64,000 bases of DNA from Flectobacillus roseus (lineage in GTDB: Bacteria > Bacteroidota > Bacteroidia > Cytophagales > Spirosomataceae): assembly GCF_030056665.1 (NCBI RefSeq), contig NZ_JASHIG010000003.1; one strand, 5' to 3'. Made by a program: the position numbers and the translations under genes. Each line of letters opens with the position of its first letter. Position 1 is the first letter of the stretch. The notes beneath the pieces are model-generated. The model made no database searches. It saw nothing but the letters and a program-made list of their open reading frames with translations, and was not told the DNA's origin. Shown piece by piece: positions 47,206-56,005 of the stretch.

Positions 47206-48543
47206 ATGCAATTAGATGATAAAATTCAATCGCTGTTAAACAATTTAGAAATTGAACAGCTCAATCAAATCCAAGAGGATTCTTTCCGTAGTATTCAGAA
47301 TCGACCTGATACCCTGTTACTTGCGCCTACGGGTTCGGGTAAAACGCTTGCCTTTTTATTACCCATTTTTACCAAATTAAAACCAGAGGAAAAACGAGTA
47401 CAATGTTTGATCTTGGCGCCTTCGCGTGAGCTTGCCTTACAAATCGAACAAGTTTGGCGCAAAATGAGCACAGGTTTCAAAGTGAATATCTGTTATGGAG
47501 GTCATAACATGGCTGTCGAAATTCAGAACTTGAGCGAGCCTCCTGCCGTACTGATTGGTACGCCTGGGCGTATTGCCGACCATATCACGCGCAAAACTTT
47601 TGATTTATCGGGTATTCAGACGCTAGTTTTGGATGAGTTTGACAAATCGTTAAGCTTAGGTTTTCATGACCAAATGGAGTTTATCTATGGGCATTTGCGT
47701 AAACTCAAAACAAGAGTTTTGGTATCGGCTACTTCTAAAATTAAGATTCCTGAATTTACGAAAATTACGCAACCTTGGGTGCTGAATTTTACGAGAGATG
47801 AGGACGAAAAACCAGATTTGAAATTGTACAAAGTTATTTCAGAGTCAAAAGACAAAATAGATCGCCTATTCGAATTGATTTGTCATTTGGGTTCTGAGCC
47901 AAGTATTATTTTCTGTAATCATCGTGAAACAACCATGCGAACTTCCGATTTGCTTTGGCAAATGGGGATTGAAAATGCCTTTTTTCATGGAGGAATGGAC
48001 CAGCTTGATAGAGAAAAAGCGTTGATTCGTTTCAGAAATGGAAGTGTGAAGTTTTTAGTAGCTTCTGATTTGGCAGCACGTGGTTTGGATATTCCATTTG
48101 TGAAGCATGTAATCCATTATCATTTGCCACTCAAAAATGAAGATTTTGTGCATCGCAACGGACGTACCGCTCGTATGAATGCAGAAGGGTTTGCTTACTT
48201 ACTTTTGCACAGAAATGAGCACCAACCAGAGTATTTGAACCAAGAAATAGAAGAATTTATTTTCCCTGAAAATACTACTCCTCCCGCGTTTTCTGAATTT
48301 ACAACCTTGTATATCAATGGTGGTAAAAAAGATAAATTAAGCAAAGGAGATGTATTAGGCTTTTTGGCTAAAAAAGGTAATCTACAAAAAGATGATATTG
48401 GCGTAATTGAACTCAAAGATTTTATGGCATTTGTAGCCGTAAAAAAGACTGTTGTAAATTCGCTCGTCAAAGCTATTCAAAACGAAAAGCTGAAAGGTAA
48501 AAAGTATAAATACGGTATCGAGTCTGAGCAGAAGTTTTCTTAG
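47206..48543 (+). CDS. DEAD-box ATP-dependent RNA helicase
   Basis: 445 residues from the ATG that opens the N-terminus MQLDDKIQSLLNNLEIEQLN. The Q-motif region is followed by Walker A LAPTGSGKT, PSRELALQIE (Ia), GTPGRI (Ib) and LVLDEFDKSL, in which the DEAD box itself is DEFD. Motif III is VSATS where most have SAT, and FLVASDLAARGLDIP and VHRNGRTAR follow. Such proteins unwind RNA in ribosome assembly or cold adaptation. After residue 360 comes a DbpA-like RNA-binding C-domain (TTLYINGGKKDKLSKGDVLG, IGVIELKDFMAFVAV), so the closest functional analogue is probably DbpA/CshA-like. An upstream TTG-opened extension is rejected because the family N-terminus begins here. Confidence 0.93.
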   Translation: MQLDDKIQSLLNNLEIEQLNQIQEDSFRSIQNRPDTLLLAPTGSGKTLAFLLPIFTKLKPEEKRVQCLILAPSRELALQIEQVWRKMSTGFKVNICYGGHNMAVEIQNLSEPPAVLIGTPGRIADHITRKTFDLSGIQTLVLDEFDKSLSLGFHDQMEFIYGHLRKLKTRVLVSATSKIKIPEFTKITQPWVLNFTRDEDEKPDLKLYKVISESKDKIDRLFELICHLGSEPSIIFCNHRETTMRTSDLLWQMGIENAFFHGGMDQLDREKALIRFRNGSVKFLVASDLAARGLDIPFVKHVIHYHLPLKNEDFVHRNGRTARMNAEGFAYLLLHRNEHQPEYLNQEIEEFIFPENTTPPAFSEFTTLYINGGKKDKLSKGDVLGFLAKKGNLQKDDIGVIELKDFMAFVAVKKTVVNSLVKAIQNEKLKGKKYKYGIESEQKFS

Positions 48544-48555
48544 GTACAGGTTCAA

Positions 48556-48623
48556 AGTAACAAAGGCAAAGAGGCACAAAGTGATTTATTTTAAACACTT
48601 TGTGCCTCTTTGCCTTTGTTACT
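48556..48623. terminator. Bidirectional 28-bp perfect hairpin
   Basis: Arms of 28 bases (AGTAACAAAGGCAAAGAGGC then ACAAAGTG, and its exact reverse complement) flank a 12-base loop. It lies between the convergent helicase and DUF4249 genes. The arms are built from the same GGCAAAG and CACAAAG words as the tandem arrays at 29536 and 33333. Confidence 0.8.
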
Positions 48624-48636
48624 GTTCACTTAATGT

Positions 48637-49566
48637 CTATCTCAACCCTGTCTGAGCTTTTTTCGGATCTACAATGGTTTGAGAAAAACTTACCGCTGAT
48701 GTGCCAAACCAGCCAATCGCCTTTTTGGAAGAAGCTGCATTGACATTGTTGACATTGGTGGGAATATTGGCTGAAGGTCTAGCAAATAAGCCACCGTTAT
48801 TTACTTCAAGTCTAGCTTGTGTCCAAAAGTCAAAATGGCCTTCAGTAATTGAACGTAGCTCAACTTTAATAGTGTCGCCTGCTAAGTATAGTTGTGGCGA
48901 AATCGTTGAGCGTACAGGTAAGCTAAAGATTAATCCGTCTGCCGCGCCACTACTTTTCTGAATAGCCGCATCGTAGGCAATAGCAACGGTATTGCTCATT
49001 TCGAGCATTTTTCCATTTTTGTAAGCTATAATTCTGTAGCAATCTCCGATACCTGTAAAATCACGGGCGTAAAATTGTGCATCATATCCTTCTTTTGGAT
49101 ACCCTTTGTCATCATCTCTTTGGTTGAGTCGAGCCTCATCAAATTGATAAGCAATCGAATCTATTTTCGGTACTCGTTTTAGTTCTGAAACGGCTTGATA
49201 GGTTTCACCATTAGCTGTTATTTTCAATGTATAGGTTTTTCCAACTTGACCAATTTTTGGGATGGCAGTCGTTGGTGTCCATACATATTTACCGTCGCCT
49301 TTGAGGTCTTTGAAAGTAAACACTTGACCATCACTATCCGTAACAGTTACCGTTGCCCCTAGAACAGGTTTGACAGCAGTATTGGTAAAATAATCTTGTG
49401 ATTGCGTAAGCGTAATGACTTGACTAGTAGATACATCGGTTACATTTCCGTCGACCACTAACATCGACGGAGCATTGGTGATACCTTGTAAATCAATGAC
49501 ATCTTCACAGCTTGTTAGGCTCAAAGTACCAAGTGCAATCAAAGTATTTAAAATATATTTTTTCAT
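48637..49566 (-). CDS. DUF4249-family lipoprotein
   Basis: 309 residues. The lipoprotein signal ends SLTSC (Cys20) and the mature protein opens EDVIDLQGITNAPSMLVVDG, typical of DUF4249. The next part is an Ig-like/CarboxypepD-like beta domain (VITLTQSQDYFTNTAVKPVL), then RVPKIDSIAYQFDEAR and RDFTGIGDCYRIIAYKNGK. In Bacteroidota such proteins are encoded right after a TonB-dependent receptor and are thought to be surface partners analogous to SusD. Here the receptor gene lies 69 bases upstream in the same direction. The substrate is unknown. Protein length is a little shorter than many members. Confidence 0.9.
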   Translation of the reverse strand: MKKYILNTLIALGTLSLTSCEDVIDLQGITNAPSMLVVDGNVTDVSTSQVITLTQSQDYFTNTAVKPVLGATVTVTDSDGQVFTFKDLKGDGKYVWTPTTAIPKIGQVGKTYTLKITANGETYQAVSELKRVPKIDSIAYQFDEARLNQRDDDKGYPKEGYDAQFYARDFTGIGDCYRIIAYKNGKMLEMSNTVAIAYDAAIQKSSGAADGLIFSLPVRSTISPQLYLAGDTIKVELRSITEGHFDFWTQARLEVNNGGLFARPSANIPTNVNNVNAASSKKAIGWFGTSAVSFSQTIVDPKKAQTGLR

Positions 49567-49635
49567 GATTTAAGTACAAGTTAAATTCTTTAAACATCAT
49601 TTTTACCTTTTCCAATTTGGATTAAAGTGTCATGA

Positions 49636-52014
49636 TTAAAACTTAAAGTTATATGTTACAGCTGGAACGAAAGAACCGATAATCGACAATTGAACGGCTT
49701 CAGTTTGCGCAGGGGTACTTTCGTTTGGACGAGTATAAATCGAGAACGGGTTACGACGATTATAGAGATTATAAACCGAGAATACCCACTCAGACTCGCC
49801 TTTTCCAAATAACGCTTTCTTGTTTTTCTTGGTAGCCGAAATGTCTAAACGATGGTACGCTGGAACTCTGAAATTACCACGTGTACCTGCTGGAATATAT
49901 GGATAAACTTGTCCCTCAACCACAAACTGTTGTTCAGGTAAGGTGTATGGCACACCTGTAATATAGGCGAAGTTGGCACCGAATGACCATTTTTTGTTGA
50001 TTTCGTACTGAGCCAACATATTCAATGTATGAGTACGGTCGTAACGACTGAAGTACCAATTTCCATTGTTAAGCGCATCTATTTTCTTCTCCGAACGCTG
50101 TAGGGTGTAGCTAATCCAACCTGTCAACTTACCACGATTTTTCTTAACAAATAGTTCGAGACCGTAGGCACGACCTTTACCAAATAGTAAGTCTTTTTCG
50201 AAATAAGGGTTCAAGAATAAATCAGCACGGTCTGCATAGTCGATTTGATTTTGCATTTCCTTGTAAAATACCTCTGCCGATGCTTCGTAAGTATTATCTC
50301 CAAAGTTTTGGAAATACCCTAGCGCCACTTGGTCGGCAATTTGTGGTTTGATGTTATTCGTGCTTGATGTCCATACGTCCAAAGGTGTAGAAGCCGCCGT
50401 GTTAGACATTAAGTGAACATATTGTGCCAAACGGTTGTAACTAGCCTTAATGGAGCTGTTGTCACCCGTGTTGTAGTTCATCGAAAAGCGAGGTTCCAGA
50501 TTTTGGTAAGTTTGAATCGTATTACCTTTAGTATTAGGTACAAATGTCAAATCATATCCAGAAGGGAATTCTGCACTGATACCAACGTATTTTCGCTGAT
50601 AGTAAAAGTCCTCTTGGCTCGAATAGTCATATCTCGAAAAGCGTAAGCCATATTGCACTGAGAACTTTGGCGAAACTTTCCATTCATCACCCACATAAAT
50701 CGATGACTCAATACCATTTTTGCGTTCTTGGCCAAACGAACGAGCTTCTCCCTCTGAGGTTGCTGTAGCAGAGCCAGGTTTGAAACTGTAAGTTAATACC
50801 TGTCCTCCGAAAGTAAGGGTGTTATTAGGAGATATATAATACGTAAAATCTGGCTTAATACTTAAATTGGTAATATTCGAAGACCATTTAAAAGCATTAT
50901 TCGGACGTTTATTCTTTAGGTCAGAATCCAGCGCATAGTCGTAGTTACTATAAAATGCCGTAGTATTCAAGAATAACTTATCGCTAAATACATGGTTCCA
51001 ACGACCAGAAAGCGTACTGTTACCCCAGTTAAAACCAAAATCTTGTCCAAAAACATCACGTCCAAAATAGCCTGAAAGGAAAACCGTATTTTTGTTGTCT
51101 ATGTTATAGTTAACCTTAGCCGTTAAGTCATAAAAGTTAAAACTCGAACCTGCATTGTTTCCCGTGAGGAAAGGTTTTGCTAGAATGTCGATATAAGAAC
51201 GGCGAGCCGCCACAATAAAAGAAGCTTTATCTTTCACAATGGGAGCTTCAATAGACAAACGGCTAAAAATTACACCAATACCACCGTTGATTTCTAATTT
51301 TTTGGCATTACCTTCCTTCATTTTTACATCCAGAATCGAAGATGCACGACCGCCATATTGTGCAGGAACGCCCCCTTTGATGAGTTTTACGTCTTTTACA
51401 GCGTCGGGATTAAATACTGAGAAGAAACCAAATAAGTGAGATGAATTATAAACAGGTGCATCGTCGAGGAGGATAAGGTTTTGGTCGACACCGCCACCAC
51501 GCACATTGAAGCCTGAAGCCCCTTCGCCAACAGTTGTAACGCCTGGCAAAAATTGAATCGCACGCACCAAGTCAACTTCACCTAAAAGTGCAGGGATTTT
51601 CTTGATGGTTTTCATTTCGACTTTGTTTACCGACATTTCCATCGATTTCACATTGTCATCTTCTCTTTTTGCTTTTACTACAACTTCTTCTAGTTCTTGT
51701 CCATCCTCTTGTAATTCAAGATTGAGGCTCAAACTTTGTTCAGTAAGTTTAATCTCACGGATACTTTTACGGTATCCTACCGAGCTTACCACTAAAGTAT
51801 AGTTTCCTTTTGGCACTGTGAGTGAGTAAAAACCATACGTATTGGTGGTAGTACCCGTCATAAGTTCTTTTACAAAAACAGAAGCGCCGATAAGACCTTC
51901 TCCGTTTTTAACGTCCTTGATATAACCGCTGACAGTTAATTTTTGATTTTGTGCCTGTAGGCAAAGAGGAAATAATAAGAGGACTACCCAAATGTTTCTT
52001 AAAAATGCATTCAT
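49636..52014 (-). CDS. TonB-dependent receptor paired with DUF4249 lipoprotein
   Basis: 792 residues. A signal peptide (MNAFLRNIWVVLLLFPLCLQ then AQ) is followed by a carboxypeptidase-regulatory-like domain (KLTVSGYIKDVKNGEGLIGA), the plug (IKKIPALLGEVDLVRAIQFL, GASGFNVRGGGVDQNLILLD, VKLIKGGVPAQYGGRASSIL) and a barrel ending SFVPAVTYNFKF with a terminal Phe. The GFNVRGGGVDQN signature is typical of the receptor group that pairs with DUF4249 proteins. It imports an unknown ligand using TonB. The open frame starts 14 codons upstream, but the signal peptide begins at the chosen ATG. Confidence 0.94.
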   Translation of the reverse strand: MNAFLRNIWVVLLLFPLCLQAQNQKLTVSGYIKDVKNGEGLIGASVFVKELMTGTTTNTYGFYSLTVPKGNYTLVVSSVGYRKSIREIKLTEQSLSLNLELQEDGQELEEVVVKAKREDDNVKSMEMSVNKVEMKTIKKIPALLGEVDLVRAIQFLPGVTTVGEGASGFNVRGGGVDQNLILLDDAPVYNSSHLFGFFSVFNPDAVKDVKLIKGGVPAQYGGRASSILDVKMKEGNAKKLEINGGIGVIFSRLSIEAPIVKDKASFIVAARRSYIDILAKPFLTGNNAGSSFNFYDLTAKVNYNIDNKNTVFLSGYFGRDVFGQDFGFNWGNSTLSGRWNHVFSDKLFLNTTAFYSNYDYALDSDLKNKRPNNAFKWSSNITNLSIKPDFTYYISPNNTLTFGGQVLTYSFKPGSATATSEGEARSFGQERKNGIESSIYVGDEWKVSPKFSVQYGLRFSRYDYSSQEDFYYQRKYVGISAEFPSGYDLTFVPNTKGNTIQTYQNLEPRFSMNYNTGDNSSIKASYNRLAQYVHLMSNTAASTPLDVWTSSTNNIKPQIADQVALGYFQNFGDNTYEASAEVFYKEMQNQIDYADRADLFLNPYFEKDLLFGKGRAYGLELFVKKNRGKLTGWISYTLQRSEKKIDALNNGNWYFSRYDRTHTLNMLAQYEINKKWSFGANFAYITGVPYTLPEQQFVVEGQVYPYIPAGTRGNFRVPAYHRLDISATKKNKKALFGKGESEWVFSVYNLYNRRNPFSIYTRPNESTPAQTEAVQLSIIGSFVPAVTYNFKF

Positions 52015-52526
52015 GGATAAGTGTTTAAGTGATTGATTGTGTAAAGAAAGTAACATAAAAAACGGTGGAAAGTTTTTATGCTCAACTCAATAAAAGTGTG
52101 ATTTATGGTTCAAAATTATACTAAAATGTATTGATTTTAATAGAATAACTACCAAAAAGTAATTTTGTTTTCTGTTTTATAATTTTTTTTCAAATAATAA
52201 TTTTTGACCCGTCTCTATTTTTGACAAGCTTAAAACGCTATGCCCCTATAGAAACTGTATTAATATGTATATTTTCCAAAAACATAATATTGAAATGATT
52301 TTGTAGGTAAAATATTTCCGATTTCTGTTTTTGAAAATTCTACTCTTAACAGTAAAGTACTTTAAAACTGTATTTTTGAGAAATCACAAGAAAAATATTA
52401 CTGATAAAAAAAGTGCTAAAGTGGCTTTAATAGAGATATTTGAGGGATTTGTAAAAAAATATTTAAAAAAATTATCAATTCGGCAATATAATGCTTATTA
52501 AAATTTTTTATTTAATATTTTGTTTC
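52015..52526. other. AT-rich divergent spacer
   Basis: No gene seen. It carries the regulatory DNA of the leftward TonB receptor gene and the rightward XRE gene. It is very AT-rich, with many T and A runs. I see no operator-like palindrome. Confidence 0.35.
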
Positions 52527-52534
52527 TATATTTG
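52527..52534 (+). promoter_or_regulatory. Candidate -7 element for the XRE gene
   Basis: TATATTTG matches TAnnTTTG and lies about 32 bases before the ATG at 52566. It is downstream of the start of the longest open frame (52491), which supports the shorter protein. Confidence 0.5.
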
Positions 52535-52565
52535 TCATGAAATAAGTAATATATTATCAAGTAAT

Positions 52566-52772
52566 ATGAACTTCGAACAATTAGGCCATATAATTAGGGA
52601 GAGACGTAACGAACTTTCCTATAGTCAAGAAGTGCTGAGCGATAAGAGCGATGTTGCTATCAAGACCATTCATTCAATTGAACTTGGCAAAGCCAACCCA
52701 TCGCTTAAGACCCTCGATAAGGTACTTGGTGTATTAGGACTGGAGCTAATTGTAGTAAGCAAAAAAGATTAA
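52566..52772 (+). CDS. Orphan XRE/HipB-type helix-turn-helix protein
   Basis: 68 residues, single helix-turn-helix domain: MNFEQLGHIIRERRNELSYS, QEVLSDKSDVAIKTIHSIEL, GKANPSLKTLDKVLGVLGLE. The pattern fits Y4mF/HipB-type antitoxin repressors, whose genes are normally followed by a HipA-type kinase toxin. Here no kinase gene follows; the NagB-fusion gene comes next, 82 bases away. It may regulate itself or its neighbours. The longer frame (25 more codons) has a hydrophobic extension MLIKIFYLIFCFYICHEISN that includes the promoter word, so I reject it. Confidence 0.88.
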   Translation: MNFEQLGHIIRERRNELSYSQEVLSDKSDVAIKTIHSIELGKANPSLKTLDKVLGVLGLELIVVSKKD

Positions 52773-52854
52773 GAAGAACTATTCCCAATTTTCATATAAA
52801 AATATTTAAGTACGAAAACCAATCACGGCATTAAGTCGTGCATCATAAACAACT

Positions 52855-54756
52855 ATGGAACAGGCCATCAGCTACGAACGTATCCCTACAAAAATTTACG
52901 CAAACTCAGACGAAGCTTCTCGCTCAGTCGCGCTAGAAATTGCTTCTATCATCCGTCAAAAAGCTGGTGAAGGCAAGCCTGCTGTTTTAGGATTGGCCAC
53001 AGGGTCGTCTCCTAAAAAAGTGTATAAAGAGCTAATCCGTATGCACAAAGAGGAGGGCTTGAGTTTTCAAAATGTAGTTACATACAACCTTGACGAATAC
53101 TATCCGATGGAGCCAGATGCGGTACAAAGTTACGTACGCTTCATGCGCGAACAGTTGTTCGATCACGTAGATATTCCTTCGGGTAACTGGCATGTGCCAG
53201 ATGGTACTTTGCCACTAGAGAAAGTTGCTGATTTTTGCCATGATTACGAAGAGCAAATTGAACGTTATGGTGGTTTGGACTTTCAGTTGTTGGGTATTGG
53301 TCGTAATGGTCACATTGGTTTCAACGAGCCTGGTTCATTGGTGAACTCAAAAACTCGTTTGATGACCCTTGATCTTACTACCCGTATCGATGCTGCTGGT
53401 GATTTTGGTGGTTTGGCTAAAGTTTCTAAAAAAGCTATTACCATGGGTATCAACAAGATTATGGAAGCGAAGCGCGTAATTTTGTTGGCTTGGGGTGAAC
53501 ACAAAGCCGAAAACGTAGCGCGTGCGGTAGAAGGTTCGGTATCTGCTGATGTACCAGCATCTTATTTGCAACATCATACCAATGCAGCTTTCGTATTAGA
53601 TAATTCGGCTGCCTCTCAATTGACTCGTATTCGTACTCCATGGATGGTCGATGCAGTAACATGGGATCGTCCTATGGTGAAAAAGGCTGTTACTCACCTT
53701 GCTTTACAGGTAGGTAAACCAGTATTGAAGTTGACAAACTCAGATTATAACGAAAATGGTTTATCTGATTTGTTAGCACTGTATGGTCAGGCTTATGATA
53801 TTAACATCGAAGTATTCAACTATTTACAACATACTATTACAGGTTGGCCAGGTGGTAAGCCAAACGCTGATGACTCTAACCGTCCTGAGCGCGCATACCC
53901 AGCCAAGAAACGTGTAATTATTTTCTCTCCTCACCCAGACGATGATATTATTTCAATGGGTGGTACCTTCCAACGTTTGCATGACCAAGGTCACGACGTA
54001 CACGTAGCCTACCAAACATCAGGTAACATTGCTGTTGCGGACGACGAAGCGCTTCGTTTTGCTGAATTTGTGGTTGACTTCAACGAGAAATTTGAAGCAA
54101 ACAATCCAAAAGCAAACCGTATCTATCGTGAAGCGGTAAAATTCTTGAAGAATAAGAAAGATTCGGAAGTAGATACTTCTGAGGTACGTTATATCAAAGG
54201 TTTGATTCGTAGAGGAGAAGCTAAAAATACTTGTCGCTACGTGGGTATTCCAAAAGAAAATGTACATTTCTTGGATATGCCATTTTACGAAACAGGTAAA
54301 GTGCAGAAAAACCCAATTGGCGAAGCTGACGTTCAAATTGTAATGGATTTGATTGAAGAAGTAAAACCTCATCAAATCTATGCAGCAGGTGATTTAGCTG
54401 ACCCACATGGTACTCACAAAGTATGTTTGGATGCTATCATGGATGCTGTAACTCGTTTGAAACACCGCGAATACATGAATAGCTGTTGGGTATGGTTGTA
54501 CAAAGGAGCTTGGCAAGAATGGGACATCGACCAAATTGAAATGGCTGTTCCAATGTCACCAGACCAAGTATTGAAGAAACGTTATGGTATCTTCAAACAC
54601 CAATCACAAAAAGATGGGGTACCATTCCAAGGAACAGACTCACGCGAATTCTGGCAAAGAGCTGAAGACCGTAACGCAAGTACAGCAGACTTGTACAACA
54701 AGTTAGGTCTAGCAGAATATGAAGCAATGGAAGCTTTCGTACGTTGGAAATTCTAA
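52855..54756 (+). CDS. nagB: NagB-like deaminase fused to PIG-L/LmbE domain
   Basis: 633 residues. The N-terminal half (about 1-270) is glucosamine-6-phosphate deaminase: VLGLATGSSPKKVYKEL, VTYNLDEYYPM and LLGIGRNGHIGFNEPGS with active-site Asp, His and Glu. The C-terminal half (about 350-630) is a PIG-L/LmbE N-acetylglucosamine deacetylase fold with zinc motif HPDDD (His360-Asp364) and ADPHGTH (His518). Together they suggest conversion of an acetylated amino-sugar phosphate to fructose-6-phosphate by one protein, though only the deaminase activity is established for plain NagB. The fusion is common in Cytophagales. Three consecutive hairpins separate it from the GH43 gene, so the two are probably separate units. 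Confidence 0.93.
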   Translation: MEQAISYERIPTKIYANSDEASRSVALEIASIIRQKAGEGKPAVLGLATGSSPKKVYKELIRMHKEEGLSFQNVVTYNLDEYYPMEPDAVQSYVRFMREQLFDHVDIPSGNWHVPDGTLPLEKVADFCHDYEEQIERYGGLDFQLLGIGRNGHIGFNEPGSLVNSKTRLMTLDLTTRIDAAGDFGGLAKVSKKAITMGINKIMEAKRVILLAWGEHKAENVARAVEGSVSADVPASYLQHHTNAAFVLDNSAASQLTRIRTPWMVDAVTWDRPMVKKAVTHLALQVGKPVLKLTNSDYNENGLSDLLALYGQAYDINIEVFNYLQHTITGWPGGKPNADDSNRPERAYPAKKRVIIFSPHPDDDIISMGGTFQRLHDQGHDVHVAYQTSGNIAVADDEALRFAEFVVDFNEKFEANNPKANRIYREAVKFLKNKKDSEVDTSEVRYIKGLIRRGEAKNTCRYVGIPKENVHFLDMPFYETGKVQKNPIGEADVQIVMDLIEEVKPHQIYAAGDLADPHGTHKVCLDAIMDAVTRLKHREYMNSCWVWLYKGAWQEWDIDQIEMAVPMSPDQVLKKRYGIFKHQSQKDGVPFQGTDSREFWQRAEDRNASTADLYNKLGLAEYEAMEAFVRWKF

Positions 54757-54762
54757 TTAGAA

Positions 54763-54788
54763 AAAGCTTGGCGCTAGCGCCAAGCTTT
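54763..54788 (+). terminator. Terminator after the NagB fusion gene
   Basis: Palindrome AAAGCTTGGCGC / GCGCCAAGCTTT with a 2-base centre, 7 bases after the stop codon and followed by ATAAG. The stem is strong but the T-tract is short. Confidence 0.7.
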
Positions 54789-54801
54789 ATAAGTTATTAC
54801 A

Positions 54802-54852
54802 GGATGTACCAATGTTTAATTTTTCTCTGAAAAATTAAACATTGGTACATCC
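54802..54852. repeat. 24-bp perfect inverted repeat with 3-base loop
   Basis: GGATGTACCAATGTTTAATT then TTTC, loop TCT, then the exact reverse complement. No T-tract follows, so it is not a typical terminator. It lies between the NagB-fusion terminator and another hairpin (54912-54947). Confidence 0.85.
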
Positions 54853-54911
54853 GAATTTGGAAAAAGGAATTGATTATAGTGTTTGATTATCAGGCCTTGC
54901 GCCTGTGAATT

Positions 54912-54947
54912 TAGCCGTCGAACTTTGTTTGACGGCTACTTTGTTTT
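54912..54947 (+). terminator. Third hairpin upstream of the GH43 gene
   Basis: Stem TAGCCGTC / GACGGCTA (54912-54938) with an 11-base loop followed by CTTTGTTTT. It could be a terminator or, since it lies about 115 bases before the GH43 start, part of that gene's leader. Confidence 0.55.
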
Positions 54948-55063
54948 TAGAAGAGTTGAAAAATCAATGAATCATCTGAGTATATCTGAATTTAAAAAAG
55001 CTCTTGTTCTTAGTGTGTTTATTCACCAATTTTCAGAAACTATCAATTCTATTTTTAATTTTC

Positions 55064-55981
55064 ATGAAAAAAATCCTATTTACTTTGTTGACTTGTTGTG
55101 GCATGAGTCCAATATTTGCGCAACAAAAAGCTCCATCACCTGCATTGCCTGGCGCTTTTGCCGATCCGCACGTAGCTGTTTTTAATGGCAAATATTATAT
55201 CTATCCAACTACCGATGGATTTGAAGGCTGGTCATCTGACTATTTTACGGTATGGTCTTCAAAAGATATGAAGAAATGGAAAAAAGAAGGAACAATTCTT
55301 GATTTCAAAAAGGATCTTACTTGGGCAAAGGAGCGTGCTTGGGCACCAGCGATTGCTTTTAAAAACAATAAATATTACTTCTATTTTTCGGCAGATACCA
55401 ACATTGGTGTAGCAGTAGCCGACAAGCCAACAGGACCTTTTAAGGATGCTTTGGGCAAACCTTTGATTAAAAAAGGACAATATCAAGCGCAGATTATTGA
55501 CCCAATGGTCTTCGTAGACGATGATGGACAAGCCTATATTTATTTCGGACAAGGAAGATGTTATATTGCAAAGTTGAACCCAGATATGATTTCGATTAAT
55601 GAAGCATCAATCGTTTCTTACAAGCCTGAAGGTTATAACGAAGGTTCTTTTTTGATTAAACAAAAAGGAAAATACTACTTGATGTGGTCAGAATACGACA
55701 CCCGTGACCCACGTTATTCGGTAGCTTATGGTGTTTCGGATTCGCCAATGGGGCCGTTTGTGAAAGCTCAAAATAATCCAATTCTCAAAGGTCACGATGA
55801 GGTAAAAGGCGCTGGTCATCACTCAGTAGTACAAGTGCCAGGCAAGGACGAATGGTACATTGTTTATCACCGTTTTATTATTCCTAATGGTAATGGATAT
55901 AACAGAGAAACTTGTATTTCTCCCATGCGATTCGATGCTGAAGGAAATATCTTACCTGTTGAGGTTTACGAGAAAAAGTAA
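55064..55981 (+). CDS. Glycoside hydrolase family 43 enzyme
   Basis: 305 residues. Signal peptide MKKILFTLLTCCGMSPIFAQ, then the five-bladed propeller. The GH43 triad is Asp34 (GAFADPHVAVF, general base), Asp146 (QIIDPMVFVDDDG, pKa modulator) and Glu193 (GYNEGSFLIKQ, acid). Other blade motifs are YYIYPTTDGFEGWSS, WAPAIAFKNNKYYFYFSADT and GAGHHSVVQVPGKDEWYIVY. Members hydrolyse arabinofuranosyl or xylosyl links in plant polysaccharides; subfamily and substrate are not clear here. The frame is open 20 codons earlier from a TTG but the signal peptide fixes the start. It is a stand-alone gene in this window. Confidence 0.93.
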   Translation: MKKILFTLLTCCGMSPIFAQQKAPSPALPGAFADPHVAVFNGKYYIYPTTDGFEGWSSDYFTVWSSKDMKKWKKEGTILDFKKDLTWAKERAWAPAIAFKNNKYYFYFSADTNIGVAVADKPTGPFKDALGKPLIKKGQYQAQIIDPMVFVDDDGQAYIYFGQGRCYIAKLNPDMISINEASIVSYKPEGYNEGSFLIKQKGKYYLMWSEYDTRDPRYSVAYGVSDSPMGPFVKAQNNPILKGHDEVKGAGHHSVVQVPGKDEWYIVYHRFIIPNGNGYNRETCISPMRFDAEGNILPVEVYEKK

Positions 55982-56005
55982 AAATACACGATAGGGCTTA
56001 GGCTA

